DNA of 64,000 bases from Breviolum minutum Mf 1.05b.01 (GCA_000507305.1 DF239943.1:69706-133705), one strand, 5' to 3'. Positions 1 through 10,078 are shown, counted from the stretch's first letter. The notes: generated by a model from the sequence alone, not told the origin. Translations and numbers: made by a program.

Positions 1-483
1 AGGATTATGAACCATTTTTAGGTTCGAGCATACCAACCGTTCAACCTTCATTTGTCACGATTGCATCCTGGGTGGGGGGTACCGGGTAGACCTCAAATAA
101 ATAGGGGTGATAAAAACAACCCAAACGTTCCCCTTTTACTTCGCTAAAATTTCATTTCACCCCTTTGACCCTACATGTAACACCCCTCATTGGGGTTGAC
201 CCTGGTGGTTTTGAGGGTGGTTTTGGATATACAATGTATTCGAAGCGTTTCCGTTTCCCACCCTAACAAAAAGGAAGGCGAGGAAACCTCATGTTTTACG
301 GCGGCCAAAAATGCAGCATTTCTTTTTCATCGGGAAGATCTTGCCATCTTGGCCAGGATGAACGTGATCAGTCTCGTGCCGACAAGCAGGCGGCAGAACG
401 ACGCTGCACTGAAGCAGAGGAGGTGCAGAGCATTGAATGCTTGAGGGTGGTGGTTGTTGTTGTTGTTGTTGTCGTTGTTGTCG

Positions 484-530
<47 letters not shown>

Positions 531-1050
531 GATGACAATGAAAAACGGGGATCGATATAACCCCCCAAAAAACTCTGACATGGATACCCTAAAAATCGCC
601 TTTCTGTAGTACGATTTGTAGAAGGAAAAAACCAGAAAACAGCATTTTGGGTACATCCATGAAGATTAACATGGTTCACCTGAACATCAACCCTTGGAAA
701 GATTCCTTTTGGAAAACATGATTTTCAGTGTATCCATTCAACAGATTTTCGAAGGCGTATAGATCGTATAGCTTGGGTGTGGCCCCTTCCGAGGATTCCA
801 GTGGCACATAAAGGTTTAGGTTGGGATTCCCTACTAAAAATGGTTCATAATCCTGGTGGTCACTGTTACTGGGAAGGGGCCATACCCAATGTATAGCCTG
901 CTTTTGGCGATTTGTAAGTGAAAAACATTCACCCAGTGATCCGATCAACCTTCACAAAATCCTCACTTCTTAAGGCAGATAAAGAAATCAGAAGAGCAGA
1001 GAAACTCATCCCTTTTTGAGGATGTACAAAACAGGACCCTGAAAAAAAAA
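1..1050. other. Repeat-derived intergenic DNA
   Basis: No convincing gene is seen. The first 70 bases and about 790-960 carry related sequence (a motif reading ATTATGAACCATTTTTAG and its inverse near 840-850), so this looks like pieces of one dispersed element. A long GTT microsatellite lies inside. Open frames here are created by the microsatellite and have no protein-like composition. Confidence 0.5.
452..530. repeat. (GTT)n microsatellite
   Basis: About 79 bases of GTT units with a few GTC interruptions. The long Val, Asn or Thr homopolymer readings across it come from the repeat itself and are not evidence of a gene. Confidence 0.95.
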
Positions 1051-1053
1051 GTA

Positions 1054-1154
1054 CACTCCAGTAAACTAACATAGCAATGGGAAGTCCACCATTTGAAGAT
1101 GTATCTCCTATAAAAAATGGTGGTTTTCCATTGCTATGTTAGTTTACCAGAGGG
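1054..1154. mobile_element. Family A TA-flanked MITE
   Basis: Inverted ends CACTCCAGTAAACTAACATA and its complement TATGTTAGTTTACCAGAGGG surround a short core, with TA on both sides (1052-1053, 1155-1156). This is a Tc1/mariner-type target duplication. No coding capacity. Confidence 0.8.
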
Positions 1155-1182
1155 TAGATTTTATGGAGTTCTGTTCCTTCCG

Positions 1183-1287
1183 TTGATGGAAAGAATCCTG
1201 GAAACCAGTCGATTTGGTAAATATCCCATTATTTGCAGGGTTTCATAGATAACAAATGGTGCAGGATTTCTTCCATCAACAGTTTTT
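1183..1287. mobile_element. Family D element
   Basis: Starts GTTGATGGAAAGAATCC and ends GGATTTCTTCCATCAACAGT, with a conserved core (TATCCCATTATTTGCAGGGTTTCATA). It is one of about a dozen copies in the window. Confidence 0.7.
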
Positions 1288-1439
1288 TTTGTACATGTCA
1301 GAAAATAAGCAAAGTCCGATCACCATCTTTGTTTCTACATGAGCAAACAACTACAGCGAAGCGGTTGACATTTTGAGTGTTTTGACGATGGCCGGAGTCA
1401 TGGAAGGGATGGAAAATTTTCAGCCATTAAAAATGATGA

Positions 1440-1548
1440 TATGGGTGTTTCCAAAAATAGAGAATACCCCAAAATGGATGGTTTATAATGGAAAACCCTA
1501 TTAAAATGGATGATTTGGGGGTACCACTATTTTCGGAAACACCCAGAT
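1440..1548. mobile_element. Family B palindromic element
   Basis: About 108 bp. Ends TGGGTGTTTCCAAAAATAG and CTATTTTCGGAAACACCCA are inverted repeats; the core also pairs (CCCCAAAATGGATGG against AAATGGATGATTTGGGG is partly inverted). Non-coding. Confidence 0.8.
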
Positions 1549-1785
1549 CTAGAAAAAATTGTAGCGACCTGTTCACCGCCGGTGGGTCACCTTAAAAGAT
1601 GGTTCAGGAAGGGATTTCACCAAAAAATGGGCCGAAACATTCAGGGTTAGGAAGTATAGGAATTTGGCCAGATGAGATAAGAATACCTATCTGACCTAGA
1701 TGACATTTGGTGGATTGGGAGGAGTGTACTGTATTGATTATTTGTTGCTTTCTGCCTATATATAGATGATTATCAATGTGTTATG

Positions 1786-1872
1786 GCCTGGCGTCTGGAC
1801 TTGAGGACCCTTGAAAGGTGCCAAAAACACCCCTCTGGTTTGGAGGGGTCCAATCAACTGATTCTTAGGGTG
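1786..1872. mobile_element. Family E element, partial
   Basis: Shares the 'ttgaggaccc...gaggggtccaa...gattcttagggt' pattern with the fuller copies at 8974 and 15723. The left end is degraded. Confidence 0.45.
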
Positions 1873-1875
1873 ATA

Positions 1876-1977
1876 CTCCCTGGAACACTAACATGTCCCT
1901 TGAAAATCGATGGTTGGAAGATGTATTTCCTAGTGAGATAGTCCCTTTTTAGGGGACATGTTAGTTTTCGGGGGTGA
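1876..1977. mobile_element. Family A MITE
   Basis: Left end CTCCCTGGAACACTAACATG, right end CATGTTAGTTTTCGGGGGTGA, with TA on both sides. It shares the core 'GATGGTTGGAAGATGTATTTCC' type sequence with other copies. Confidence 0.7.
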
Positions 1978-2007
1978 TACGTTTTCCCTTCATCCGTTGA
2001 CAACTGA

Positions 2008-2336
2008 CTAATCGCTGATTCTTAGGTTTTTTTCTTTTTTTTCTCCACACAAAACCCAACGGTCGGTTGAAAAACCCTGGCTTTTTGCCTTCACCCTGAA
2101 ACCGCCGGATGAAACCCCGAGTTCTTCGAAGTCTTCAGACAGCAAACGAAATTGGCCTTGAACGACTATGGCGACATGCAGTGACCCAACCTGACGCGCC
2201 GATGTTGAGATGTTGGAAATATATGTTGCTGGCAATTCAAGCCGACCATTTAAAAGATAGTCTACCCTGGAATTATTGGTCAATTGGCACGCAGACAACC
2301 TGCTGGCCTTTTCACCTGTCTCCCACTAGCATGTGA
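2008..2336. other. Possible exon, strand undecided
   Basis: Both strands are open with protein-like composition. The plus reading from ATG 2109 has Leu/Trp-rich helical segments (RLWRHAVTQPDAP). The minus reading has SLHVAIVVQGQFRLLSEDFE. A plus-strand stop at 2097-2099 and no AG before 2109 mean a plus exon would have to start at the ATG. No family recognised. Confidence 0.25.
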
Positions 2337-2657
2337 CTTTGCGACGAATGTCCGAGAGAGAGTCTACCCTGGAAGCGTTGATGACATGAATCCCTACAGA
2401 AAAATAATGGTCGAACTTCCAAAAGACTATAACAATATAAAATGGTCGACTTGGGAAATCGGGGATGTGTTTTCTGGTTGGTTTCTTGGGTCATGGAGCC
2501 GGAGCGGGTTTGGGACATGCCTGAGATTCCAAGTTTGACGGGTTGTTTTGTGGGTGAATCCGAATCCGAAAAAAAAGAACTCCCTTGTTTTAAATAGGGG
2601 TTTATTTCATCAAGAATTGCAGGGGAGACGTGTTTGCTTGATGACGACCAGGGAGAG

Positions 2658-2762
2658 ACACCCCCCAAAAACTAACATCTCCCCTAAACAATGACCATGT
2701 TAATAGGAAATACATCTTCCAACCATTGATTTTCAAAGAAACATGTTAGTTTTTCCAGGAAT
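2658..2762. mobile_element. Family A MITE
   Basis: CCCCCCAAAAACTAACAT at the left pairs with ATGTTAGTTTTTCCAGG at the right, with the usual 'GGAAATACATCTTCCAACCATTGATTT' core type. The ends have diverged. Confidence 0.55.
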
Positions 2763-2956
2763 ATATCTATTTTTTTTTGGGCGACTTGGAAGAAAATCCT
2801 TCAAAACCAAGGTTTTTTGATGGGTGAAGCTTCATGCGAATTGGGGAAGGTTTGTTTTTCAGCTTGGTAGTCTGGTAGGAAAACATCTCATTCCCGAGGC
2901 GTGGACCCAAACACCTTTTTGGAGAGGTATGAATAGACCCCCCCAACCATATCTGG

Positions 2957-3061
2957 GTGTTGAACCAAAAATAGGGGGACCCCAAATCATCCATTTTAAT
3001 AGGGTTTTCCATTATAAACCATCCATTTTGGGGTGCCCTTATTTTTGGAAACACCCATATC
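2957..3061. mobile_element. Family B palindromic element
   Basis: TGGGTGTTGAACCAAAAATAG at the left and TTATTTTTGGAAACACCCATAT at the right. The orientation is opposite to the copy at 1440. Confidence 0.75.
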
Positions 3062-4012
3062 TAAAAACACCTTCTCAAGAGGTATTTGTACGAAGACTAG
3101 GGATGATTTATCCAATGATTTATTTAGATTTTCAAGGAATTCAAGTTTGCTACGCTTTCGCCAATCATGGTTCAGTTGGAAAATGACCTACAGAATGGAA
3201 GGCTGGAATATTGGAGATTACATGAAGCTGTGTTGTCAACACAGTGATCAATTGAATCAATGGTTGGCACTAGGATATGAGATTCGAGGTACCTTGTAGC
3301 CTTTGAACATTCATTTCAATTGAACAATGGTTAAAGCTATCAGTTGGATACGACTCCAAATCATGAATTCCAAGTAAACACGGGGTGGAAATCATCTAAA
3401 CAAATCCACCCATTTCCCAAAATGGTTGGCTTTTTTGGGTACCAGGTACATATGCAGGATGGATATGAGTTGATGATTGAAAAGTCCAAAATTCATCAAG
3501 ATTCATTTTTGATGCACTGAAGTGCAAACTTTGCCCCTTAGTAGGGAATCTTGGGACCAGTTGATGAACAGCCAAAATGGCATTCCAAGCTGTTGCCATG
3601 GCCAAAACAGCCAAATGGCATATAAGAACATACAAGCCGAGCGACGCATCAAATGAATCGAACATGCAAAAAATTGCATTAACAAGCAACTTCACGAATC
3701 GACTTTGATATTTTTTTCGAGCTTTTTGGGCCTAGAATGCAAAATTCTGTTTGCCTGGAAAACAAGTTGCTTTTAATTTCCATCAACTTTACCCCCAAAA
3801 CCAGCCATCCAGTTGCCTAAAAAATATGGTACTTTCCTAGGTTTTCCAGGTGGATGGAACTGTACTGACAGGTGTTTTTCCACCATCGAACAGAGGTATC
3901 GCGAAGCGACCATCAAGTCGGACTTGAACAATTTGCAAGTGCATTGTCGAGAGAAGGTTCGCGGTTCGATTTTCGAACCGTCCGGAAATTGGTTGGTCAG
4001 AAAATCGGAGTT
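3062..4012. other. No gene seen
   Basis: AT-leaning sequence with no frame showing both protein-like composition and splice signals. A GGTACCAGGTAC motif near 3437 resembles ends of other palindromic elements. Confidence 0.4.
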
Positions 4013-4013
4013 A

Positions 4014-4104
4014 CCCTCCAGGGGATTAACATATCCCACCTTGGGGGAAAGGAAAATCATCTTCAAAACGCCATTTTTGGGGGATATGTTAGTTTCCTGG
4101 AGGG
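4014..4104. mobile_element. Family A MITE (first of a tandem pair)
   Basis: CCCTCCAGGGGATTAACATA at the left and TATGTTAGTTTCCTGGAGGG at the right form inverted ends, flanked by TA. A second family A copy begins about 10 bases downstream. Confidence 0.8.
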
Positions 4105-4113
4105 TAGGGGTTA

Positions 4114-4237
4114 CCCTCCCTGAAAACCAACAGTTACAGTTAGCTCCTGAAAATATAGGCCAACTCCGAAGAGGAAACGATCGAAAGTATTCCAACTTTA
4201 TGTATTTTCAGGTGCGATTTGTTTGTTTTAGGGAGGG
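4114..4237. mobile_element. Family A MITE (second of a tandem pair)
   Basis: Left CCCTCCCTGAAAACCAACAG, right TTTGTTTTAGGGAGGG, TA on both sides. The inner inverted motif is GCTCCTGAAAATA / CAGGTGCGA, as in other copies. Confidence 0.8.
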
Positions 4238-4239
4238 TA

Positions 4240-5080
4240 GTTATTCGTGAAATTGTGGCCATATGTCATCGAAACTCTTGTAAGATTTGCTTGTAGTATT
4301 GCACCTTGAGGATTTCCCAAAAAAGGTTTTGCCGATGGGTTTTTGGTGCCGCAGGACCCAGGACGTAGTGACATAAAAGCGATTTCCAGGTCCACTCAAT
4401 GTTGGAAATGGTTTAGTCGATTGACCTAAAAAAGTGGGTAGTTTAGCGTGAATGCAGGTAGATACATCAGTCTCATGGAGTGTGACAGGCAATAATTTGC
4501 GGATATCTCTGATAGGTCCATCCCTTTCATTCAGGATTCTGGGTTGAAGAGGCTCAACCAAAAAACACAAACCATTGAACCATTGAGTGTTTGGGGATGA
4601 GATATTTATGAGTGTCAAAAAACAGTGTCATGATGCCCCCGAAATGTTGTAAATGGATTCATGGATTGATTCCTGGTGATTCCCTATTATAACTGAGGTT
4701 AAGTAGGGTTTATTTATAATTTATGTCTCATTCACAACCAGGGCTTCACCTTACTGTCCACCGAGCTCCGGATAGATGCGGATGCGGAAGATGTGGGGGA
4801 TGTTTGGATGTCCGAAAACCGAAGGCATTCGGCTGGGTTCGAATGTTCGTGAATTTCGGTGCTTCTCGATAGTCTACATGTTACATTGTACATGTCATAT
4901 TGTATCTGCCAGGGTCCAAAGGATTGGTTCGGAATGGTCATCCCACATGAAAAAAAGAGAATCCTTATATTGGGTATACAGTATACAAAACCTACTATTG
5001 GGATCTAGTGGGTTGATGACCATCCTCTATAACAGGGAACCTATGGGAGCTTAGACCCTCCTTGATAGTCTATATATCCC
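4240..5080. other. No gene seen
   Basis: No frame stands out on either strand. The 4780-4860 stretch is open in plus frames but without splice signals or family resemblance. Confidence 0.35.
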
Positions 5081-5084
5081 TTAT

Positions 5085-5200
5085 ATGCCTGGAACCTGTG
5101 AATGTCCTCCGTTTTCAGCTGTTTTAGCCCTCTCCAAAAACAAGGTCTTTTCCACTCCAATTCAAAAAACAACCGGGTCACTTTGGCTTCCAGGTACGTA
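5085..5200. mobile_element. Family H element, left copy of a large inverted pair
   Basis: Begins CCTGGAACCTGTGAATGTCC and ends GGCTTCCAGGTACG. The first 22 bases recur inverted near 5853-5876 (GGACATTCACAGGTTCCAGG), about 790 bp away. A related copy lies at 54130-54235. Confidence 0.6.
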
Positions 5201-5814
5201 TATGGATGGGGATATTGTACCCTCTTATAGCGAGTGATATGATATGATACGGGAACATACACATTACAGTAGTGTTCCCCAATAGCCTGATTATATAGAT
5301 CGGATTCGAAAAAAACATATCTCCGTCGCAGGATTTCCTGATTGGTGAATTGCGCAATCAAAACGCAGCCCTTCAGCATGAGTTCGGGGCACACAGTTTC
5401 TTCATATGTGAGCAGTGTGATCAAGGGACTCTGGTTATTTGATGTATATTTTGGGGATGTAAATGTAGAATTACAGAGTTATACATGGATTTTTTTTGTG
5501 CGCCATTTTAAGGGTCGCTATGAACGCCATTCTAAGGGCATCCCTATGAATGAATCAGGATTTCTTGGAATGTCACAAAGATTTTTGAACACTCCCTATA
5601 AAAATCAGAAGATCAGTTCTTGAGCCCAGTTTCTTTCCACCCACCACCCTTTCTTGGATGATTTTTTTGTTGCAAAGGAGGCAAGCAATTCTTACATGGA
5701 TCATCCAAAAAGAGCTATCATGAAAATTTGGTCTTGGACTTTCAGGGTATTTTGAAAAAATACACATGGAAAATACAAAAAATGGAAGCCAAATGACCCG
5801 GCTATTTTGATTGG

Positions 5815-5880
5815 AGTTTAGACCCGCTGTTTTGGGGCCACGGCTAAAGATAGAGGACATTCACAGGTTCCAGGTAGTTT
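5815..5880. mobile_element. Family H element, inverted partial copy
   Basis: Contains GGCTAAAGATAGAGGACATT followed by CACAGGTTCCAGG, the reverse complement of the start of the copy at 5085. The pair could be the ends of one larger element or two separate insertions. Confidence 0.5.
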
Positions 5881-6061
5881 TCGTTAATATATATAACAGC
5901 TCAATACCGGGATCTTCATTTTATTGTAAACAGTTTGACCTGGAAATTATTTCTTTTGCCACAAAAAATAGACTAGAATATCTTCATGAAAAAAATATAC
6001 TAATGCCAATTTTCAAAAAAAATAGACATACAACTTCATCAAAATGCCCAACAACATTCAG

Positions 6062-6178
6062 AAAAAAAACACCTGGTGAACAACACACACGTCCATCCAA
6101 CGAATTCCCAATAGACATCCCTTCAACTGGAATCGGATCGGATCCGAGGATCAGCGAGCTCGAAGAGAAACTGGCCAA
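6062..6178 (+). CDS. Candidate exon, hydrophilic protein
   Basis: The frame is open from an AG acceptor (ACATTCAG) to an AAG|GTGGTT donor. The reading is polar (TPGEQHTRPSNEFPIDIPST) and ends in a helical, charged segment DPRISELEEKLAK that suggests the start of a coiled coil. No family recognised. It may be the first visible exon of the plus-strand gene that continues to 18303, but the linkage is inference. Confidence 0.35.
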
Positions 6179-6244
6179 GGTGGTTTTTTTTTGGGTCCAG
6201 TCATGTTATCCAGGTCGATGGTGAAGAGAAATCCCAAGGCCAAC

Positions 6245-6330
6245 CACCTAACATGTATGAAACCCTGTAAATAATGGGATACAACAACCATATCAACTGG
6301 TGCCATGTTATCCAGGTGATTCAAGCAAGC
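6245..6330. mobile_element. Family D element, partial
   Basis: Inverted-orientation core: TATGAAACCCTGTAAATAATGGGAT followed by ATCAACTGGTGCC, matching the copies at 11817 and 46940. The outer ends are missing. Confidence 0.5.
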
Positions 6331-6659
6331 CATGACCATTTTGATTCCTGATCGTTTAAGGTCACCTGTGCAACCTTTGATTTCGGGTCATGTAAACTCA
6401 CCGGGCCCCAAAAAGGTCACCACCAATCGCAGAATTTGCCAGGCTTAGAACCCAACGGTGATGACATCTGTTTCGAGATCGCCCCATTTTCCAGTGCAAA
6501 GAACTTGGAGTAAATTTGGGAAGCTTAAATTTTGCCTAGTGCTGGTGGTTGAGTAGTGTGTGCTTGTGTTGAAGCCGTGACCTTAGATTCAAATTTCTGA
6601 AGCAGCATGTCGTTTATGAAAAGCCTACGACTTGATTTGAAAAAACCATTGACCAAAAC

Positions 6660-6765
6660 CCTGGTTGGTTGGGTTATATAGGTGATGAAATACTACCCAG
6701 TTATATAGGGATTATAACAAGGCCATATAAGGATCCCGTCATAAACCAATCAGTATGAATGTCAT
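6660..6765. mobile_element. Family F element
   Basis: CCTGGTTGGTTGGGTTATAT at the left, TACCCAGTTATATAGGGATT in the middle and GGATCCCGTCATAAACCAAT at the right. Further copies lie at 13170 and 18030. The inverted ends are weak, so the boundaries are approximate. Confidence 0.5.
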
Positions 6766-6843
6766 AACGGTTTTGCACACTCTGCCATCCCAAAAATTCA
6801 CTGGATTGAAGGAGGGGTGAGATGTGAACGGTCAGATGTTATA

Positions 6844-7061
6844 CACTCCCTGAAACTAACACCGGGTGGTGGTTTCAAATATTTTTTATTTTTACCCCTA
6901 TTTGGGGAAGATTCCCATTTTGACTAATATTTTTCAAAGGGGTTGAAACCACAAACTAGAACAGTTCGCACCTGAAAATAGGCGGCAAACTCCCAAAAGG
7001 AAACTGTCTCGTATTCCAACCATCCATTTGGCAGGTGCGATTTTTTTGCTTTCAGGGAGGG
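6844..7061. mobile_element. Family A MITE interrupted by a family C element
   Basis: Left CACTCCCTGAAACTAACA, right TTTGCTTTCAGGGAGGG, with TA outside both ends. The GTTCGCACCTGAAAATAGG inner motif is displaced from its normal place by a family C insertion, and AACA is repeated on both sides of the insert. Confidence 0.8.
6866..6959 (+). mobile_element. Family C introner-like element nested in family A
   Basis: Runs GTGGTGGTTTCAAAT to AACCACAAACTAG, so GT and AG are at its ends. Its core reads CACCCCTATTTGGGGAAGAT as in other copies. AACA flanks both sides. Confidence 0.75.
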
Positions 7062-7902
7062 TAGATGGAACCTGACAAAAATCCACTAGTCACATCAGGC
7101 CCGAATTTCCCGGATGCATTGGGGGGTTGTTGGATGTCCTCCAACTACCATATTGGGGATTCAGTTGTAGGTCTTTTTGCTGAAAGACTCACCTACCTTT
7201 TTCGGAAAAAACATCACGCCATGGGTGGGATCTACCATTCAACTGAGCCACGAAAAAAAGACCCTCGGATACTTTCCATGAGTCATCCTGGTTGTTTAGT
7301 TGGGATTCCTATTTCATGGGATATTTCATAAACCCTATATAACAAAGGGTAGGAACTTCCATCCCCGAAATAAAAAAACCCAACCAACAACCAGGGGCAC
7401 ACCTTTTTCATGGCAAAAATTGAGGTTGAGATTCCCCGAGCTAGGAGGATCCCATGAGGTGGATACGTAGTTAAACCCACCATGATGATCGTTGGTTTTC
7501 GTCCCCAAGACCTGGGGTTGTTTATGAACCCCAACCAATGGGGGGGGGGTGGCCCTATAGAGTACTGAAACAGTCCTGGGATGATCCCCCAAGTAAGCTT
7601 CACTTTGGGAAGTAAAAAACTGTTGATGGACCTGCAAAATCCCCACCTTTTGGACGTGTTATTTGCCTTGCCGACCGCAAATTGCTGGGATAAACGACAC
7701 CAACCAAAGACTGGGGAGTGGATCCAAGGCAATGGGGTAGTTTTAGTGGAAAACTCCCACCAGGAAAACCTAAGGAATTTTTCCCCTGAACATCATGGGT
7801 TGTCGTTCAGATGTATATATTTCCTACTGAAATAGGTCTATTTTTAGGGGACATTCGTTAGTTGTAACTGGGGTGTGTAACCCCCCCCCCTCAATGGGAG
7901 AT

Positions 7903-8077
7903 CCCGACGGCCACCACCCACCTTGTCCTCGCCGCCGCCGCCAACGACCAGGTCCGCGAGGAAATGGAGCGTCGCACGGCGGAGGTAGATCTCTTGCCGG
8001 AGCTCTATAAGAAACTCGAGCACCTTGGGAACGATGAAGACCGTTTCACACCCCTGAAATTTAATCACCAACAGTTT
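7903..8077 (+). CDS. Candidate exon, helical charged protein
   Basis: A GC-rich patch in AT-leaning DNA. After an AG acceptor the frame reads IPTATTHLVLAAAANDQVRE and then a long charged helix (EEMERRTAEVDLLPELYKKL) to NDEDRFTPL. The composition is strongly protein-like and helical, in the manner of armadillo/HEAT-type repeats, but no family is assigned. The 3' end runs directly into a long inverted repeat whose first bases include TTTCAG|GTACC, a plausible donor. The exact 3' limit is uncertain by about 20 bases. Confidence 0.5.
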
Positions 8078-8217
8078 CAGGTACCTAAAATGGAGGTACG
8101 AAAGAACCTTATAGCCGGCTATTTTTGGGATGGGTTTCCCCTTACATGAGCCGAATCCATACAGCTTATATAGGTGAATACCTCCATTTTAGGTACCTGA
8201 AATGTTTGGTGATTTAA
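8061..8217. repeat. Long inverted repeat abutting an exon
   Basis: Left arm TTTCAGGTACCTAAAATGGA, right arm TCCATTTTAGGTACCTGAAA, with pairing extended outward by TTAATCACC-type sequence for about 40 bases. Both arms carry CAG|GT or TTTTAG at their ends, so the repeat could supply splice sites. A small family of its own; other copies were not found here. Confidence 0.75.
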
Positions 8218-8224
8218 TGTAGAT

Positions 8225-8320
8225 ACACTCCGGTAAACTAGCAAATGGAGAATGGACCCTTTGTTTGAAGATATATTTCCTATTGAACATGATGATTTTC
8301 CAGCCAGCTATGTAATCATC
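8225..8320. mobile_element. Family A-like MITE, degraded right end
   Basis: Begins TACACTCCGGTAAACTAGCA directly after the long inverted repeat. The right side (GATTTTCCAGCCAGCTATGT) is diverged. Confidence 0.45.
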
Positions 8321-8950
8321 TTGGGGCCTTTTTTTGGATGATGGGTCATGATATGAGAAGTTGGATGTTTCACCGTAAAGGTCAGGTAGTTGGGGGATTG
8401 ATGGTTTGATCGGATTTGGTCGTATGGGTGATACATAACTCCTGTTAGTAGGGTGAGATAAACCCAGGGAAACCCATTTACAATGGCCGTTTTTAGGGGT
8501 TTCTTGACTCCATTTATAATGATCGGCTCGAGGACGGAAAATCTGAAGAATTTCGAAGCATTTCTATTTAGTGATGTGTGAGGAAGTTTGTAAACCTGCC
8601 TTCCCTGAAACTTACAACAAATTGCACCTGAAAAATGGATGGCGAAGGAAGACACATGTTTTCCTTTTGGGCTGCAAGCTGTTTAAACTTCAGGATATTT
8701 TCCATCATTTCTACTTGGTCACTCCAAAGGCTAAAGGTTGGTGGCTGAGGTTTGTTGGTTGACTCCTTTCTTGGGCGGCTTACTGGCATAATGTTTGCTT
8801 CAAAACGGGTGTAACCATGGCGTGATACAGCCCGCTGTAGGTACTATGAATCCGAAGAGGCGTGAAGACGTGTGCTTTGATGTGTTACTTTGGTGGAAAG
8901 GATTGGTGGGGATACTGAGATATCATTAAAGAATTGGTTTGTTAAAGAAT
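8320..8950. other. No gene seen
   Basis: The minus strand is open in places (8308-8655) but without convincing composition. A half family A end (CTTCCCTGAAACTTACAAC) lies near 8601. Confidence 0.35.
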
Positions 8951-8951
8951 A

Positions 8952-9144
8952 CCCTCCCTGAATCCTGAAACTACCCTAAGGATCCTGACCCCTCAATCCA
9001 GTGGCTAATTTGAGGACCAATACACCCCTGGGTCATACTGGTCCAACCCCCTCCATTGGAGGGTCCAAGGATTCTTAGGGTAACAAATTTCCTTTTGGGG
9101 CCCGGACTATGGTCAGGTGCGTTTGCTGTTCGTTTTAGGGAGGG
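8952..9144. mobile_element. Family A MITE interrupted by a family E element
   Basis: Outer ends CCCTCCCTGAA and TTCGTTTTAGGGAGGG with TA outside. The inner part is split by a complete family E copy, so family A was in place first at this locus. Confidence 0.75.
8974..9082. mobile_element. Family E element nested in family A
   Basis: CCCTAAGGATCCTGACCCC at the left and GGATTCTTAGGG at the right, with TA on both sides. The core reads CAGTGGCTAATTTGAGGACC and CTGGGTCATACTGGTCC, shared with 15723-15833. Confidence 0.75.
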
Positions 9145-9266
9145 TAACGGATGTCTTCTGCAGTGCCGCAGGGGCCAAGGGCGGTGAATCCGACCGATGA
9201 AAAAACACGGGGATATAGGGAGATATCGGAGATCTGGCCAGGGCGGGTTTCAAACACATGGATCTT

Positions 9267-9392
9267 CCATATGGGTGTTTCCAAAAATTAGGGGGAAAAC
9301 CCCCAAAGCGGATGGTGAAAATAATGGAACACCCTATTTTTTGATGGATGTTTTGGGGGAAAAAAAACCTATTTTTTGGAAACCCCCATATA
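9267..9392. mobile_element. Family B palindromic element
   Basis: ATATGGGTGTTTCCAAAAAT at the left and TTTTTGGAAACCCCCATAT at the right. The core is diverged and expanded relative to other copies. Confidence 0.65.
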
Positions 9393-9935
9393 CTTGCATG
9401 TAAAATTTCCGCGCTTTTGGTATATCGTTTTTTTTTGGAAGATCCAGGCCTGAAATCTCAAAGATTTCGGGTGAAATTTTGGCCCCAATTTTTTCTGAGG
9501 GAGGATTCGATATCCAAGTTGTCGGCCACACATATTTTTTGGGATACAGCTGTGATACAGCCTGTGATCACAATCCTGGTTGGTTGTTGGGGATGAAGGG
9601 GATGAAGCAAACTACCCAGTTAGGTTTTCGGATTATTTCAAGGGGCACCAGCCATGATGAAACGGCCATTTGGAAGGGGTTCATAAGCAAGTCCAGGTCT
9701 TGGGGACTAAAACTAACTATAAATTAACCACTTAGCAACTGGGATGAATCCTCCAAGCAGTCACCAGAATTAACCCATTCTTAGGCTTCCCAACCGAAAA
9801 AAAAACTTCACTAACTGGGATGAAACTGGGTTGAAACCACCATCCCAACAGGAACACATGTGTCTTAACAAAACCATCCATTTCCTAGGTTTGTGCGATT
9901 TGTTGTTAGTTTCAGGGACAGTAAAACCCTGTTTT

Positions 9936-9967
9936 TCCCCAACAGCTTTAGCTAAAGCTGTTGGGGA
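9936..9967. repeat. Perfect 32-bp palindrome
   Basis: TCCCCAACAGCTTTAG followed at once by its exact reverse complement, with no spacer (centre AG|CT). It sits between an apparent family A end (TTTCAGGGACAGTA) and the candidate exon at 10027. Confidence 0.9.
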
Positions 9968-10026
9968 TAACACCTGGGCATATGTTTTTTTTCGAGTTAC
10001 CCAACCAACCCCTTTGCTCCGACCAG

Positions 10027-10078
10027 GCAGTACATGGAATCGAGTTTGCACGTCGTGTGGTGGATGAGGCCTTTTGGG
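10027..10078 (+). CDS. Candidate short exon
   Basis: After ACCAG the frame reads AVHGIEFARRVVDEAFWG, an amphipathic segment with good protein-like composition in a locally GC-richer patch. The donor is not clear and the 3' limit is approximate. No family recognised. It lies in the same strand order as the exons at 7903 and 10974. Confidence 0.35.

Noticed and set aside
291..679. Long frames across the GTT repeat (poly-Val, poly-Asn, poly-Thr)
   Set aside because: They exist because a triplet repeat lacks stops; flanking residues show no protein-like pattern and no splice signals.
1440..1548. Family B as a second introner family
   Set aside because: Its ends read TGGGTG...CACCCA with no GT-AG at either boundary, and no copy was found precisely between two in-frame coding segments.
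3560..3600. Spliced-leader-like phrase (CCAAAATGGC)
   Set aside because: Only a ten-base partial resemblance to the dinoflagellate spliced leader, without the full leader or its donor.
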